Origin: Chaetomium olivaceum
Taxonomy: Eukaryota > Ascomycota > Sordariomycetes > Sordariales > Chaetomiaceae
Direction: 5' to 3'
Length of the DNA stretch: 64,000 nucleotides
Assembly (NCBI GenBank): GCA_039881045.1
Contig: JAYWVB010000056.1
Location: 145,971-209,970, forward strand
Shown here: positions 47,964 to 58,178 of the stretch, piece after piece
Position numbering within the stretch: the stretch's first letter is position 1
Layout: each line of letters starts with the position of its first letter
The notes under the pieces: generated by a model
What the model was told of the DNA's origin: nothing
The model's database searches: none
Seen by the model: only the letters and a program-made list of their open reading frames with translations
Program-made: the position numbers and the translations under genes

Positions 47964-48057
47964 GCCCGATTAGCTCAGCTGGTTAGAGCGTCGTACTAAT
48001 ACCGGGAAACCCGTATAAGGTATGCGAAGGTCAACAGTTCAATCCTGTTATTGGGCA
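47964..48057 (+). tRNA. tRNA-Ile (AAU anticodon), with 20-nt intron
   Basis: The acceptor stem GCCCGAT pairs with ATTGGGC. D-arm GCTC...GAGC; anticodon stem TCGTA/TGCGA with loop CTAATAA once the intron is removed; T-arm AACAG-TTCAATC-CTGTT. An intron of about 20 nt (CCGGGAAACCCGTATAAGGT) interrupts the anticodon loop after position 37, the canonical nuclear position. All cloverleaf stems pair. Discriminator base A. It sits about 260 bases before the Cdc123-like start codon. Confidence 0.92.
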
Positions 48058-48319
48058 TTTACTTTTGCAGTTTTGACACTGTTTTGCTTGGTCGTTGTTT
48101 GTTGACGGCAACAAAATCAACATCGTTTTATCTGAACATAGAACGAACAGGGTTCGTCAAATTTCTTTTGCCAATTACTTGTGCTGGCTGTTGCCTAATT
48201 ATTACCACCGACCCGCGACTACAAATATTCACCTACAAACAGCCGAGTTCGGTTGCTTGATCACATCCCACATTCATTCAACAACGCCACCAACAAAAAC
48301 CAACAAGAACACGCCGACT

Positions 48320-49522
48320 ATGAAATTCGTCAAAATCAACACTTTCCTCATCAAAGAGGCCGAGCGCCACCACGACACCCCCCAACAAGCCTTCAACACA
48401 TCCTTCCACCCAGCCGCATCGGCACCCGACCTCCCCAAGCCCAGCGAAGCGCCCTACTCTTTCAAGCGCTGGCTCCCACTCATCCTCCAAACCCGCCGAC
48501 ACCCTTTACCCGTCCCCGGCCCAAAAACACCCTACCCCTTCAACCACTGGCTCCCGCGAATCACCCAACCCACCACGACCACTGGCACCAAACCTTCACC
48601 ATCCGCACCCCCCACCACCGCCACCACTCCTACAACAGTTACCGACGCGCCTGAAGTGCCCCTCCTCCAAACAATCTCCCTCACGCCCGCCCAAACCCGC
48701 CTCCTCCTCGCCGCCGCCGAGGCCTCCATCCCGCGCGGCGAGGTCAACCGCCTCTTCCGCGAGGACCTGGACGACGTCATCGCTCCCCTGCTGCGCGCGC
48801 AACTCGTCTTCCCGCCGGAGGGCTTGTTTTTACGGCTGGCGGCGTGCTCGCCCAAGGACGGCGGGAACGGGCCGTTGAGGACGGTCGAGGAGGTGGTGAG
48901 GCGGCTGGTGGTTTCGGTGAGGGGGCGGAACGCGATGGTGAATTGTTTGGAGGAGGAGGAGGAGAAGGAAGGGGGGAGGGAGGGGGTGGAGTTGTTTTTT
49001 TTGAGGTTTGATGGGAGGATGGCGGCCGAGAGGGAGTATAGGGTGTTTTGCTGTCCCGGGGATGGGCGGGTGGTGGGGGTGAGCCAGTATAGGTGGTATC
49101 GGCCGTGGCGGTTTCAGCGGGTGGATTGCGATGAGAAGGAGAGGTTGGTGAGAGGGCTGGTGAAGGCGGCGGAGGAGGTGAGGGGGTTGATTTTGGGGGA
49201 GGTGCAGAGGAGGGGGGATGCGCTGGATCGGTTGATGATGGAGCAGGGGTTTTCGTTTGACTTGTTTTATGACGAGGACTCGGAGACGTGTGAGCTGGTG
49301 GAGCTGAATACGTTTGGGGTCAGGAGCGGGTGCGGGTCGTGCCTGTTCCAGTGGGTGGAGGATCGCGGGGTGTTGTACGGCGAGGAGGAGCCCGAGTTTC
49401 GGGTGTCCATGGACATGTTTGGGTGCGGTGTGTCGGGCCCGGTACTTGTGAGGGTGTCGAGGCTACGAGAGGAAGGGGATAATGGTGCTCTTGAGTTAAC
49501 CAAGTTCTGTGGGGATGACTAG
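48320..49522 (+). CDS. Cdc123/D123-family protein
   Basis: A single exon of 400 residues. The N-terminal third is Pro/Thr-rich, with two similar short repeats (YSFKRWLPLIL and YPFNHWLPRIT). The D123 domain then begins: LFREDLDDVIAPLLRAQLVF, FLRLAACSPKDGG, REYRVFCCPGDGRVVGVSQY and FDLFYDEDSETCELVELNTF, ending SGCGSCLFQWVEDR. Cdc123 is an ATP-grasp-like factor that assembles the eIF2 complex in the cytosol. The CSPKDG, REYR and ELNTFG stretches are the usual nucleotide/metal-binding segments. The Thr/Pro-rich insert and sequence make this a divergent family member, and it may be a second, specialised copy and not the housekeeping Cdc123. The start ATG at 48320 gives MKFVKINTFLIKEAER with no in-frame upstream homology. 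Confidence 0.8.
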   Translation: MKFVKINTFLIKEAERHHDTPQQAFNTSFHPAASAPDLPKPSEAPYSFKRWLPLILQTRRHPLPVPGPKTPYPFNHWLPRITQPTTTTGTKPSPSAPPTTATTPTTVTDAPEVPLLQTISLTPAQTRLLLAAAEASIPRGEVNRLFREDLDDVIAPLLRAQLVFPPEGLFLRLAACSPKDGGNGPLRTVEEVVRRLVVSVRGRNAMVNCLEEEEEKEGGREGVELFFLRFDGRMAAEREYRVFCCPGDGRVVGVSQYRWYRPWRFQRVDCDEKERLVRGLVKAAEEVRGLILGEVQRRGDALDRLMMEQGFSFDLFYDEDSETCELVELNTFGVRSGCGSCLFQWVEDRGVLYGEEEPEFRVSMDMFGCGVSGPVLVRVSRLREEGDNGALELTKFCGDD

Positions 49523-49654
49523 CGGGCCTCCGTTCGGGAGTTTGACTGGAAATTCCCCTAGTCGTTATTCCTATTATCTCAGGAATAAGACGTCACATTC
49601 ACCTGAAGGACTAGTACGGGTCTCTCAAAGATTACGGTATTGTGAACTTGTTTG

Positions 49655-51266
49655 TCATATGAATGCCGCGCTGTGAATGTTTGGTAACCTATGGACTGTC
49701 GGATCTGACGGGTCCGGGTAGTCCATCCCGTTGAAAATAGCATCCCAATGCGGCCGAAAGATGCCTTCGCCCTGCCGTGTCTCCAGCCACAACATGTTCT
49801 TGATATAAACCGAGGCATCATCCCAGGTGCTCAGGTGTAATGATACGGCCGTGGCCCTTGCTGTGTCCCTGAACCACAAGTAGTGGGGTGTGCCGGTGGA
49901 TGCCACCATCCCGACTGCAAGGAACCAAACATCGATTGGCCCTTGCGTTGTTTGTTCCCGTCGCTGGAGGTGCTCGACGAACCGGCCAAGAATTTGGCTA
50001 AATATTACTACATGTGTAAAGTAGGTTGGGCCTTGCATGATGAACATGTACAGGATAATCGCGTAGCGCACGCATTCAGTGAGTGGCGCTGTTTCGTTTG
50101 TGATATCTCGAGCCGAAGGCAGAAGCCGATGTATGACAAAACCCGCCAAGTCATGGAGCCGGGTGGACGTAAACGGTATTCGTTGTGCCCGTTGGAACAC
50201 GCTGCGGAGGCGGATGAAGACCTCCTTGACTTCATCATCGATGTCGAGATAGGTGTGTTCGGGTTGTGCCTCTTGGATGGCGTTCAAGCTAAGCTGCCAC
50301 TCTGGAGTAGGCGGTATGCCGTGCCCAGTACCCATATCGTCTTGCGTGTCGAACTGGGGATGGCCCATGATGAGCATCGACACCCTGACGCGTGTAAGTG
50401 TTGGCATCTTGTTAGTTATTTAGTGGTGTGAGGTTACTTGGTACTTACCAGCTGACCATCCTTGCCGTGAGCGGACTGGTTTGCCTCACCGAGTTGATGC
50501 CACCCCTCAACCCGACTAACCGTTTTACCCCGTCGACATGCATTCTGGCGACCTGGATGTTGCCTTTACCAAACTGGGGAAGTAGGGGAGTGATGATTAG
50601 CCGGAATAGTCAACGAGGAAACGAGGGGTCTATCACATACCTCGATAGTTGCCAGAGTGATGACTGAGTTCATGGTACCGTCCTGCACAGCCAGAGACTC
50701 GTTCTCAACCTTCCGCCGAAGTAACGCGACGGAGTCGGCCATGAGAAGCTCGGAGTTGTGGAAACCCTTTTGGGCGATGAGTTCCTCGTCTAGGCATGCT
50801 GTTTGTAGAGATACATGAAATAAGGCTGGATCACCGAGAGCGAGTGGCCACCAAGACACGAGAAAAGGATTTGTGGTTGCGTTGAGGTCGAGAGGGTAAT
50901 ATTGGAACGCAATCTTGTGGAGAACTACACTTGATGAGTTGACGAACCTGGGATAACTCAGGGGGTTGGGAAGAAGAAGAAGAAGCAGACATACAGCTGT
51001 GGATCAGACGCTGGACGTGTGCCCGTGGTAACCTCGTCGACGGGTATGATTCAAAGGGGTCGACGGGTGGAAACTTTGTAGCTAACCAAGGGCCCGGATG
51101 TCCCGGATTCGTCTGATGGTGGTGAGAGGGCCGCGGTCAGGGGTTCGTTCGCATACACGCACTGCACCTTGCGCTTTGTGCAGCGAGAGCAGCGAGGAGT
51201 TCCGAGATCGCAGCTGTGCTTGGATTTGGCACAAGCAGAACAGGATCGCCGGAGAGTGCGACGCAT
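49655..51266 (-). CDS. Zn2Cys6 transcription factor divergent from ERG5, with one frame break
   Basis: Exons 51266-50995, 50924-50641, 50573-50449 and 50384-49655. Phases agree if one extra base is present in the A3/T3 run at 51075-51077, giving 469 residues. The ATG at 51266 gives MRRTLRRSCSAC and the cluster C9-X2-C12-X6-C19-X6-C26-X2-C29-X6-C36. The middle region is the common fungal regulator body (PFESYPSTRL, LVSWWPLALGDPALFHVSLQ, LRRKVENESLAVQDGTMNSV), ending with a Trp/His-rich tail (YLWFRDTARATAVSLHL). It shares a 654-bp intergenic region with ERG5, but no ergosterol-regulator motif identifies it as the sterol activator. Frames further upstream of 51266 lack an ATG, so this start is preferred. 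Confidence 0.8.
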
Positions 51267-51920
51267 TTCGGGAGGGAGATTAGGTATTGACCAAGCTGTG
51301 CCCGGGGCCAATTCGGTGATGCCGATGAGAACTGGCACTAACAAGGGAGCGCAAGAAATTCCAAGCTAACTATTCGTGGTGCAAGTACTTCGAACTGAGG
51401 TTGTTGAGTAAGTTGTAATTGAGTTGCGAACCAACCAGAGACGGAGGGAGACTGGACGTTTCCACTGCTTTCCCAGTCCCACAAAGGGTTTGAGATGATC
51501 TGCGGCTTGGTGCCGTTTCAAACTGGTCACCGTATGATCAATGGCAATCCAGCGACGAGAACAGGCAACTTTTCGGATTTCATGGACGCTTCTAAATCTC
51601 TGGTTCAAGTTCTCAACGAACGGAAGCGAGTAAGGGAACGAAAGGCGTGGATGAGCAGACCACAAAAAGGCCAGAACCGTACCAACCTGGCCATAACAGG
51701 ACTAGTCTCCGATTTCTTGGTCTTGGCATCGAATTACTCGCAGCATTCGGGGTCTAGTCCTAGTTCGGCAGTTGGAATTGGAGCTTCTCCGGCGGCCCGT
51801 AGGACCAACCCCGATACCCCTATCTCGGGGTCGGAGAGCGTGTAAGTCAAAAAGGCATGAGACGTCCAGTTTTTTATTGCTTGGCGGTGGGAAGTTTGTC
51901 TCTTCAACTCCGACTTCAAT
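51267..51920. other. shared divergent promoter of Zn2Cys6 gene and ERG5
   Basis: 654 bp between two start codons. Nothing coding seen. Confidence 0.55.
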
Positions 51921-53719
51921 ATGGCTGCTGACCTCGTTAACGCGTCCAAGGGTCTCCCTGAGCTTCTCCGGAGGCCCTCTGGTTTGGCTTCGGGGAGTTC
52001 ACCACGGTACCTGGGGGATGTTGTCGTGGGGATAACTACGGGATGGTCTGCATGGCAATACGTTATCACGTTCTTGCTAGGACTGATAGTGTATGATCAA
52101 GGTATGTACAGCCCAGTTGCTTTGAGCGTCGACCCCACGGAGAAGGAAAAGGAGGCGGCTAACACCTTTTGTAAAGTCATGTACTTGTATCGAAAAGGTT
52201 CCATCACAGGTCCTCGTTTTAAGGTCCCGCTCACCGGGCCCTTTATTCAAGCTCTACATCCAAAATTCGAATCCTATCTTGCACAATGGGCGAGTGGACC
52301 GCTGAGTTGCGTTTCTGTCTTTCACAAGTGTGTACCCTGTCCCAACATTCCCTTAATACACCCCGTCTAATACCTCCCACAAAGATTTGTTGTCCTTGCC
52401 TCCGACCGAGACCTTGCCCACAAGGTTTTCAAATCCCCAACGTACACCGAACCGTGCATCGTACCACTCGCAAAAGACATCATCGGGCACAAAGCATGGG
52501 TGTTTCTTCAGGGCAAAGCTCATGCCGAGTACCGCCGGGGACTGACGCCCCTCTTCACCAACAAAGCCATGGCCACCTACCTCCCGGCCCAGGAAAAGGT
52601 GTTTGCCGACTACTTCGACAAGTTCGTCGCAGCCAGCCACGCCAACGCCAACCAGCCCCTCCCCTTCATGACCCTCTTCCGCGAAATCAACTGCGCCCTC
52701 TCCTGCCGCACCTTCTTCGGCGACTACATCTCCCCAGCCGCCGTCAAGAAAATAGCCGACGACTTCTACCTCGCCACGGCAGCCCTCGAGCTCGTCAACG
52801 TGCCCTTCTCCATGTACATCCCCTTCACCAAGCCCTGGCGCGGCAAGCGCACCGCTGACGCCGTGCACGCCGAGTTCGCCAAGTGCGCCGCTGCCTGCAA
52901 GCGCAACATGGCCACGGGCGCCGCCCCTACCTGTATCGTCGACCATTGGGTGCGCCACATGTTCGAGTCCAACCGCTACCGCGAGCGCGTTGCTGCGGGC
53001 GAGACCGACGCCGAGAAGCCGGCAAATCTAATCCGCGAGTTCACGGATGTGGAGATCTCCGAGACCCTGTTTACCTTTTTGTTCGCCTCGCAGGACGCAT
53101 CGAGCAGCGCTACCACGTGGCTGTTCCAGATCCTTGCGCAGCGCCCGGATGTCTTGGACGGCTGCGCGAGGAGAACCTTGCCGCGAGGGGGGGACAGGGA
53201 CAAGCCGTTTGACCTGCCGATGCTGGAGTCTCTGACGTACACCGCGGCTGTTGTCAAGGAGCTTCTCCGGTACAGGCCGCCTGTCATCTTCGTCCCGTAT
53301 CTCGCGACCAAGCCCTTCCCTATTACCCCTGGTTACACGGTCCCCAAGGGTGCCATGGTCATCCCGTCGTGTTATCCCGCGCTGCACGACCCGAAGGTGT
53401 ATCCCAACCCGGACATGTTTGATCCGGATAGGTGGATTACGGGGGACGCCGAGTCTAAGACGAAGAACTGGCTGGTGTTTGGCGCCGGGGCGCATGATTG
53501 CCTCGCGAGGAGGTACGTACCGCTGACTATGGCGGCCATGATTGGGAAGGCGGCCTTGGAGTTAAATTGGAGGCATGTGGCTACGGATAAGTCGGAGAAG
53601 ATTCGTGTCTTTGCGACTTTATTTCCGATGGTGAGTGCTCTTTCCAGTAAAGCGTGCTGTATGATGTACTAATCTTGATGTAGGACGGTGCGCAATTGGT
53701 GTTCGAGAAGCGCCCGTGA
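51921..53719 (+). CDS. ERG5: C-22 sterol desaturase, cytochrome P450 CYP61
   Basis: Exons 51921-52101, 52177-52327, 52385-53630 and 53684-53719 (537 residues; phases agree). The 52102-52176 intron contains no in-frame stop, so a plain ORF view reads through it. An N-terminal membrane anchor (YVITFLLGLIVYDQ) is followed by KFVVLASDRDLAHKVFKSP, SSATTWLFQILAQRPDVLD, the ExxR helix VVKELLRYRPPV, YPNPDMFDPDRWITGD, and the heme loop FGAGAHDCLARRY with its Cys ligand. Erg5 introduces the C22-23 double bond in the ER in late ergosterol synthesis. Residues just before KPFDLPMLESL are out of frame: one base short near 53159 and one base off in the G7 run at 53187-53193 replace about a dozen conserved residues. 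This is probably an error or a pair of compensating indels. Confidence 0.92.
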
Positions 53720-53852
53720 TAGGAGCGAGTGTTTGACAATAAAGACTGATAGGGGGTTCGGGCAATAAGCACTCAGGTTCTAAGGGGGGCGTAAAATTAA
53801 TACTACCAGCAATCTGTATGAGCGTTCATCGGCTCATTAATGCCAATTACCA

Positions 53853-55590
53853 TCACAGTATCAGGTTATTTCTCTTCTTGCCCTTCCCCTTTCCTTTGCC
53901 CTTGCCCTTGCCTTCACGAGGGGCCAACTCAGTTTCAGTGATGTACTGCCCATCCCCGGTGTATCTCCACCTTGTGAAGTACGCGTTCGGCGTCTCGGCA
54001 GGGCAATCAATACCCTCCCCGGCACCATTACAGGTGGCATATACTCCGACCAGAGTCCCGACGAACGATCCCGAACCGCCGCTCAGCAACTTCGCCGACG
54101 CCGTCCCCAGCTCAACCTTCTCCTTCGGGTCAGACGCCAGAGCAGCCGAGAAAGTATACTCGGTCAACTCGGCCATCCTAATCTCCAGCCGGACCGTCTC
54201 CCCCGCCCACTCTTTCGGCACCGCACTCTCCGTCACCTCACCAGACACATTAAACCGGAAGCTCAGCTGCTCATCACCAGCACCAGACCCAGCTGCAGGT
54301 TCGCCTCCTGCGTCAAAAACGCCGTGACACCCGCTTCCTGGCCATCAGCCAGCGGCACAAAGTCCAGATCCACGCTGAACGTAAACAGACTATCCGTCTG
54401 GCGGCGCCCAATAAACGAGATGGCCTTCGCTTCTGGCTCCGGGCCACCCGGCAACCCAGCAAGCGTGTTCCGGTTCAGCACAACCTGCAGCCCCTTGCCA
54501 CCCTCCGCCACGGAGAACGCCCCCTCCCTCGGCACGCGCCAGTAAACCAAGTTACGCGGGAGAGCTTCCGCACCAGCCTCAAAGTCATAGACATCCGGAT
54601 CCGAATTGAACGGGACCCACCCCCGGCACATCGCGCGACGTGGCGGGCAATTCCCAACCCTCCATCTTCCCGCGCACAGGCTGCAGCACCGGCCAGTCCC
54701 CCCCGCGCCACGTCACGGGGAACAGCACCGTCTCGCGGCCCATCGGGTAGGACTCGTACGCCGGGCCGGAACGGGTGGCGAGCGCGGTGCCCCACCAGTT
54801 GCCCTTGGCGTCCTGGAAGAGGTCGCCGTGGCCGACCGTCTGGAAGTACTCGTCCGTGCCGCGGTTGGTGAGGATCGGGTTGTTGGGGGACGGGTGTAAG
54901 GGCCGGTGAGGGCCCTGGAGCGGGCGATGGTGATGGCGTGGTCGGTGGCGGTGTGCCGCCCTCGGCGATCATCAGGTAGTAGTACCCGTCGCGCTTGTAG
55001 ATGTGGGGGCCCTCGGGCCAGACGCCGCCCGTGCCGTTCCAGAGCGGGATCATGGGCCCCATCTCGCCCGTGTCGATGTTCATTTCCTGGAGCTGGCAGC
55101 CCTGGGTGGCGACGTAGACTTTGCCGTCGTCGTCCCAGAAGAGGTCCGGGTCGATCTTGGGGGCCACGAAGGTGACTGCGTCGCTCCAGGAGGCGTCGTC
55201 AAAGGGGTCAGTGGTGCGGAAGAGCACGCCGGACTCTTTGCCTTCGACGTCGAGGTACTCGCAGATGACGTAGAAGATGCCGTCGCGCACGCGGATGGTG
55301 GCGGCGTACATGCCGTCCTGCTGGCCGTGGGTGGCCCAGCTGTAGCCGGGGAGCTGGGACTCGCGGTTCCAGACATGGCTGACGTGCTTCCAGTTGATGA
55401 GATCTTTAGAGGCGTAGATGGGGAGGCCGGGGAAGGAGATGAAAGTGGAGGTGACGCAGTAGAAGGTGTCGTCGACGTGAATGCAGGAGGGGTCAGAGTG
55501 CCAGCCCGGGAGGATCGGGTTGTAGTAGGTCGAGTTCGCCGCCGTTGCTGACCCGGCCAGGGCCAGAGTCAAGCCGGACAGGAGTCTCAT
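53853..55590 (-). CDS. GH43 glycosidase with four frame breaks
   Basis: Starts at 55590 with a signal peptide (MRLLSGLTLALAGSATA). The five-bladed propeller follows: NPILPGWHSDPSC with the general base D33, KIDPDLFWDDDGKVY with the pKa-modulating D147, and GGVWPEGPHIYKRDGYYYLM with the acid E193. The frame breaks near 54955, 54893, 54620-54624 and 54283, and each break restores family sequence. The C-terminal half has EALPRNLVYWRVPREGAF and FSVDLDFVPL, the concanavalin-like domain of GH43 beta-xylosidases/arabinofuranosidases. The net change makes 1740 nt (579 residues). The C-terminus ends in a (GK)n repeat. It removes xylose or arabinose from xylan-derived oligomers and is probably secreted. 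As sequenced it would be truncated; it is either a pseudogene or a consensus-error victim. Confidence 0.85.
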
Positions 55591-56435
55591 GGTGAAGAAG
55601 GAGAGGTAAGAAGTGGTAATCCAGTGTATTGGGACTAGAGGACTGTAACCTATCCAAAGACGGGGAATGAGGCCCCTCGGCAAGAATATATACCCATCCC
55701 TACCTTGCCACGGCGCTTTGCTCGAACATGCATGCCTGCATCACCACCACTCTGCCAAGACGGCTGATCGTTGTTTACTTGGGCGGTATTTTAGTTGATT
55801 CGGGCGCATCGATACCAACCGGCCGGTAAATTAGATGGCTAAATCGTTAATGTGGCCCCCAGTCGCAGTACCTTACATGGTTGGGACGCTGAAGACCCGG
55901 TTCCCGGATTTAACAGTTCCGTCAATGGGCGAGAGAGGGGAAACCTGGAGGAGCGAATGGCGTTGGTCACGTAGAGCTTGTAACGAATGAGGGAAGTAAC
56001 TCCTTTAGGTAACTTTGGTCGAGACGGAGTCGGTGGGTTTCACACATCCTTACAATAATAAGGCGAAGTTCGACGCACCAGAATGTTTTCATCTTTGGGA
56101 AAAAGAATCCTTAACTACATCTATCATAATGGATCTATTTCCGAAACACTACCAAAGTGATCTTGTGCCTCGACCAAACATCGACGTTTATCAGGGAGGT
56201 ATCCGGTACATGATCAATGATTGATATCTTTCAAACTAGGTCATAGATATGTCCCAGTTAGTTTCTATGACTGTGACTTGGTAGGATGTATTTTCCTATA
56301 CATATTTCCAAGTGTTCTGGGTAGAATACCCCAGAGTTTGACTACCTCTTAGTCCCCAACATACTCGCTTGTTGCCAATGGAACATCATGTATGGCCCTA
56401 CGTAATGCAGCTATACTCCACTGTGTCCCAGAACA
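55591..56435. other. upstream region of GH43 gene
   Basis: AT-rich, nothing coding seen. The TATA box at 55686-55692 belongs to the minus-strand GH43 gene. Confidence 0.5.
55686..55692 (-). promoter_or_regulatory. TATA box of the GH43 gene
   Basis: TATATA on the minus strand in GGGTATATATTC, about 97 bases upstream of the ATG. Comparable to the cutinase TATA position. Confidence 0.55.
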
Positions 56436-56534
56436 GTCACTTTGGCGGAGTGGTTAACGCGCTGCCCTGCTAATCAACAGTTAGCATGTTAGGCAGTTCC
56501 TTCGGGAGCGTAGGTTCGAATCCTACAGGTGACG
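56436..56534 (+). tRNA. tRNA-Ser (GCU anticodon), intron-bearing
   Basis: The acceptor stem GTCACTT pairs with AGGTGAC. Anticodon stem CTGCC/GGCAG with loop CTGCTAA; a long class II variable arm (TTCCTTCGGGAGC); T-arm GTAGG-TTCGAAT-CCTAC. An insert of about 18 nt (ATCAACAGTTAGCATGTT) sits after position 37 of the anticodon loop, the canonical intron site. Anticodon GCT reads serine AGC/AGU. All arms pair. Confidence 0.92.
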
Positions 56535-56788
56535 TGCTATTTTCCTATGAAAGGGATCCCCCTTTTTGTCGTCGCTATGTTTACTTACTCCTACCGAAGC
56601 CCCTTACCACACACAACCCAAGTAATGAATTCCGAGGCATGACAAACCCTGCCAATACGTGCAAACAAATTAATCCTTCAGACTTGTATCTTGCTCTTCT
56701 GCAATAGTTGCGACAAATTGCAAGCATGCGAAAAATAGGGGCGTTGATTTCATATCCACGAGACGATGAACCTAAAGCCGTAGTCTTT

Positions 56789-58123
56789 TCACTTCCCATC
56801 TTTCTTCTCAGCTTTTTCTCTTGCAACCCTGCGCCAAAACTTGGGGTAACCCCTTTCGATCCTCCATTCCTCGACCTCCTTTTCCACCGCATGCAACATC
56901 CCCTCCCTCCAGGTACCAATCATGTCCTGCCTCCAACTCATGTCACCGCCCAGAGACCATGAGATCACGCTCTCCGCTCTTGCGCCATCGGGGGAGTGCA
57001 GCAAGCCGACCGCCACGTCGACGATGTCGGGCCGTTCATCCACAGCGTAGAACAAGGTTGCCGAGCACCGGCTGCAAAAGTACCGTTGGACATCGGGCGA
57101 GCTGGCGTAGAAAGCGATGGCACCCAGCCTGGGATCACGGCCCTGACCATTTTTGTTCTCGGTAGCTTTCCTCAGCTGCAGCGTGTCGGCAGGAAAGCCC
57201 TCCTGATCGGCCCCCGCAAACGAAATATGCTTGAGCTGCGAAAAGGTCCAGTTATATACCTCGGAGCCGGCCGCGATCCGGCACGAGTCGCAAGCATCCA
57301 GCGAGCCGAGCAGCTTGTGCGTAACAGGATCAACATACCAAGGCAACTCCCCACCCCGTTTTTGTGTTTCCTCAAACTCTCTCTGTGCCTCACCCGCGCG
57401 AAGCACCAAATCGATCCCGCCACAGTGGCACCGAATCGGCACATTCCCCTCCGCCCCGGCGTGCTTCAACCCAACCTCATACCCCTTCAATCCCTTCAAG
57501 GCCTCCACAGCCGGCCACCGCACCCCAGCAGGAACCTCTTCACTAACATCCCGACCCCCCAACCAAACCTTCGCCGGCGACCCCCCATCCCCATCCGCAT
57601 AGTCCAACGCCCCCCTCAACCAAGGAAACGCCCCCCCATCCAGCGTATCCCCCACAAAAATATGATCCACGCACTTCACCGCCGGGCCCAGGGAAGCCTC
57701 CCACCCCTCCACCGACAACGCCCCCGTAAAAACCATATACTCCACCCCTTCCCCCTCCCCGTCCCCAAGCCAGGAGATGTCATCCCCCGCCGGATGCTTC
57801 TCACAAAACAGCTCGCTCCCGCAGCGCGCACAAAACAGGATATTCATCCCCTTCGTCTGGGCGTACCGCCGCAGCGTCCCCTCATCCTTGGCGGCCGCCG
57901 AGAGAATGGCCTGCGGGGGGCCGGGCCAGGGAGCGTCGGAGGCGCCGCGCAGGGCGCCGGTGAGGTGGCGGCAGGAGGTGCAGTGGCAGGCAGAGGTGGG
58001 CAGGGGGAGGGAGGTGGTGGGGGGGAGAGGGGTGCTGGTGAAGGATTGGGCGCGGCAGAGGCATTGGGCGTGGAGGGTTATTGTTGGTGGTGGTGGTGGT
58101 GTAGATTGTGGTGGTGGTGGCAT
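56789..58123 (-). CDS. protein with two GFA/CENP-V zinc domains
   Basis: Intact 444-residue single-exon frame. Two tandem GFA-like domains are visible. The first has QCLCRAQSF, ACHCTSCRHLTG and FCARCGSELFCEKHP. The second has IRCHCGGIDLVL, DACDSCRIAAGSEVYNW and YFCSRCSATLFYAVDE. These Cys-X-Cys and Cys-X2-Cys sets bind zinc, as in glutathione-dependent formaldehyde-activating enzyme and fungal CENP-V/GFA proteins. The substrate of such fungal duplicated-GFA proteins is generally unknown; formaldehyde-glutathione adduct chemistry is only a family association. The first residues are a Pro/Thr-rich low-complexity run encoded by a (GGT/CCA)n repeat at about 58081-58120, so the start could be a later ATG. 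Confidence 0.9.
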   Translation of the reverse strand: MPPPPQSTPPPPPTITLHAQCLCRAQSFTSTPLPPTTSLPLPTSACHCTSCRHLTGALRGASDAPWPGPPQAILSAAAKDEGTLRRYAQTKGMNILFCARCGSELFCEKHPAGDDISWLGDGEGEGVEYMVFTGALSVEGWEASLGPAVKCVDHIFVGDTLDGGAFPWLRGALDYADGDGGSPAKVWLGGRDVSEEVPAGVRWPAVEALKGLKGYEVGLKHAGAEGNVPIRCHCGGIDLVLRAGEAQREFEETQKRGGELPWYVDPVTHKLLGSLDACDSCRIAAGSEVYNWTFSQLKHISFAGADQEGFPADTLQLRKATENKNGQGRDPRLGAIAFYASSPDVQRYFCSRCSATLFYAVDERPDIVDVAVGLLHSPDGARAESVISWSLGGDMSWRQDMIGTWREGMLHAVEKEVEEWRIERGYPKFWRRVAREKAEKKDGK

Positions 58124-58149
58124 TTTGGAGGTTGTTTTGGTGGATTGGT

Positions 58150-58178
58150 TTGGTTGGATGGTTGGATGGTTGGATGGT
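58150..58178. repeat. (GGATGGTT)n short tandem repeat
   Basis: Three to four copies of a GGATGGTT-type octamer just upstream of the GFA-protein start codon. Confidence 0.85.

Noticed and set aside
51366..51845. Open frames between the Zn2Cys6 gene and ERG5
   Set aside because: They lack homology and overlap on both strands; the region is the divergent promoter.
52102..52176. Insertion of about 25 residues near the N-terminus of ERG5
   Set aside because: The stretch is a normal 75-nt intron without in-frame stop; removing it restores the conserved VYDQ-VMYL joint.
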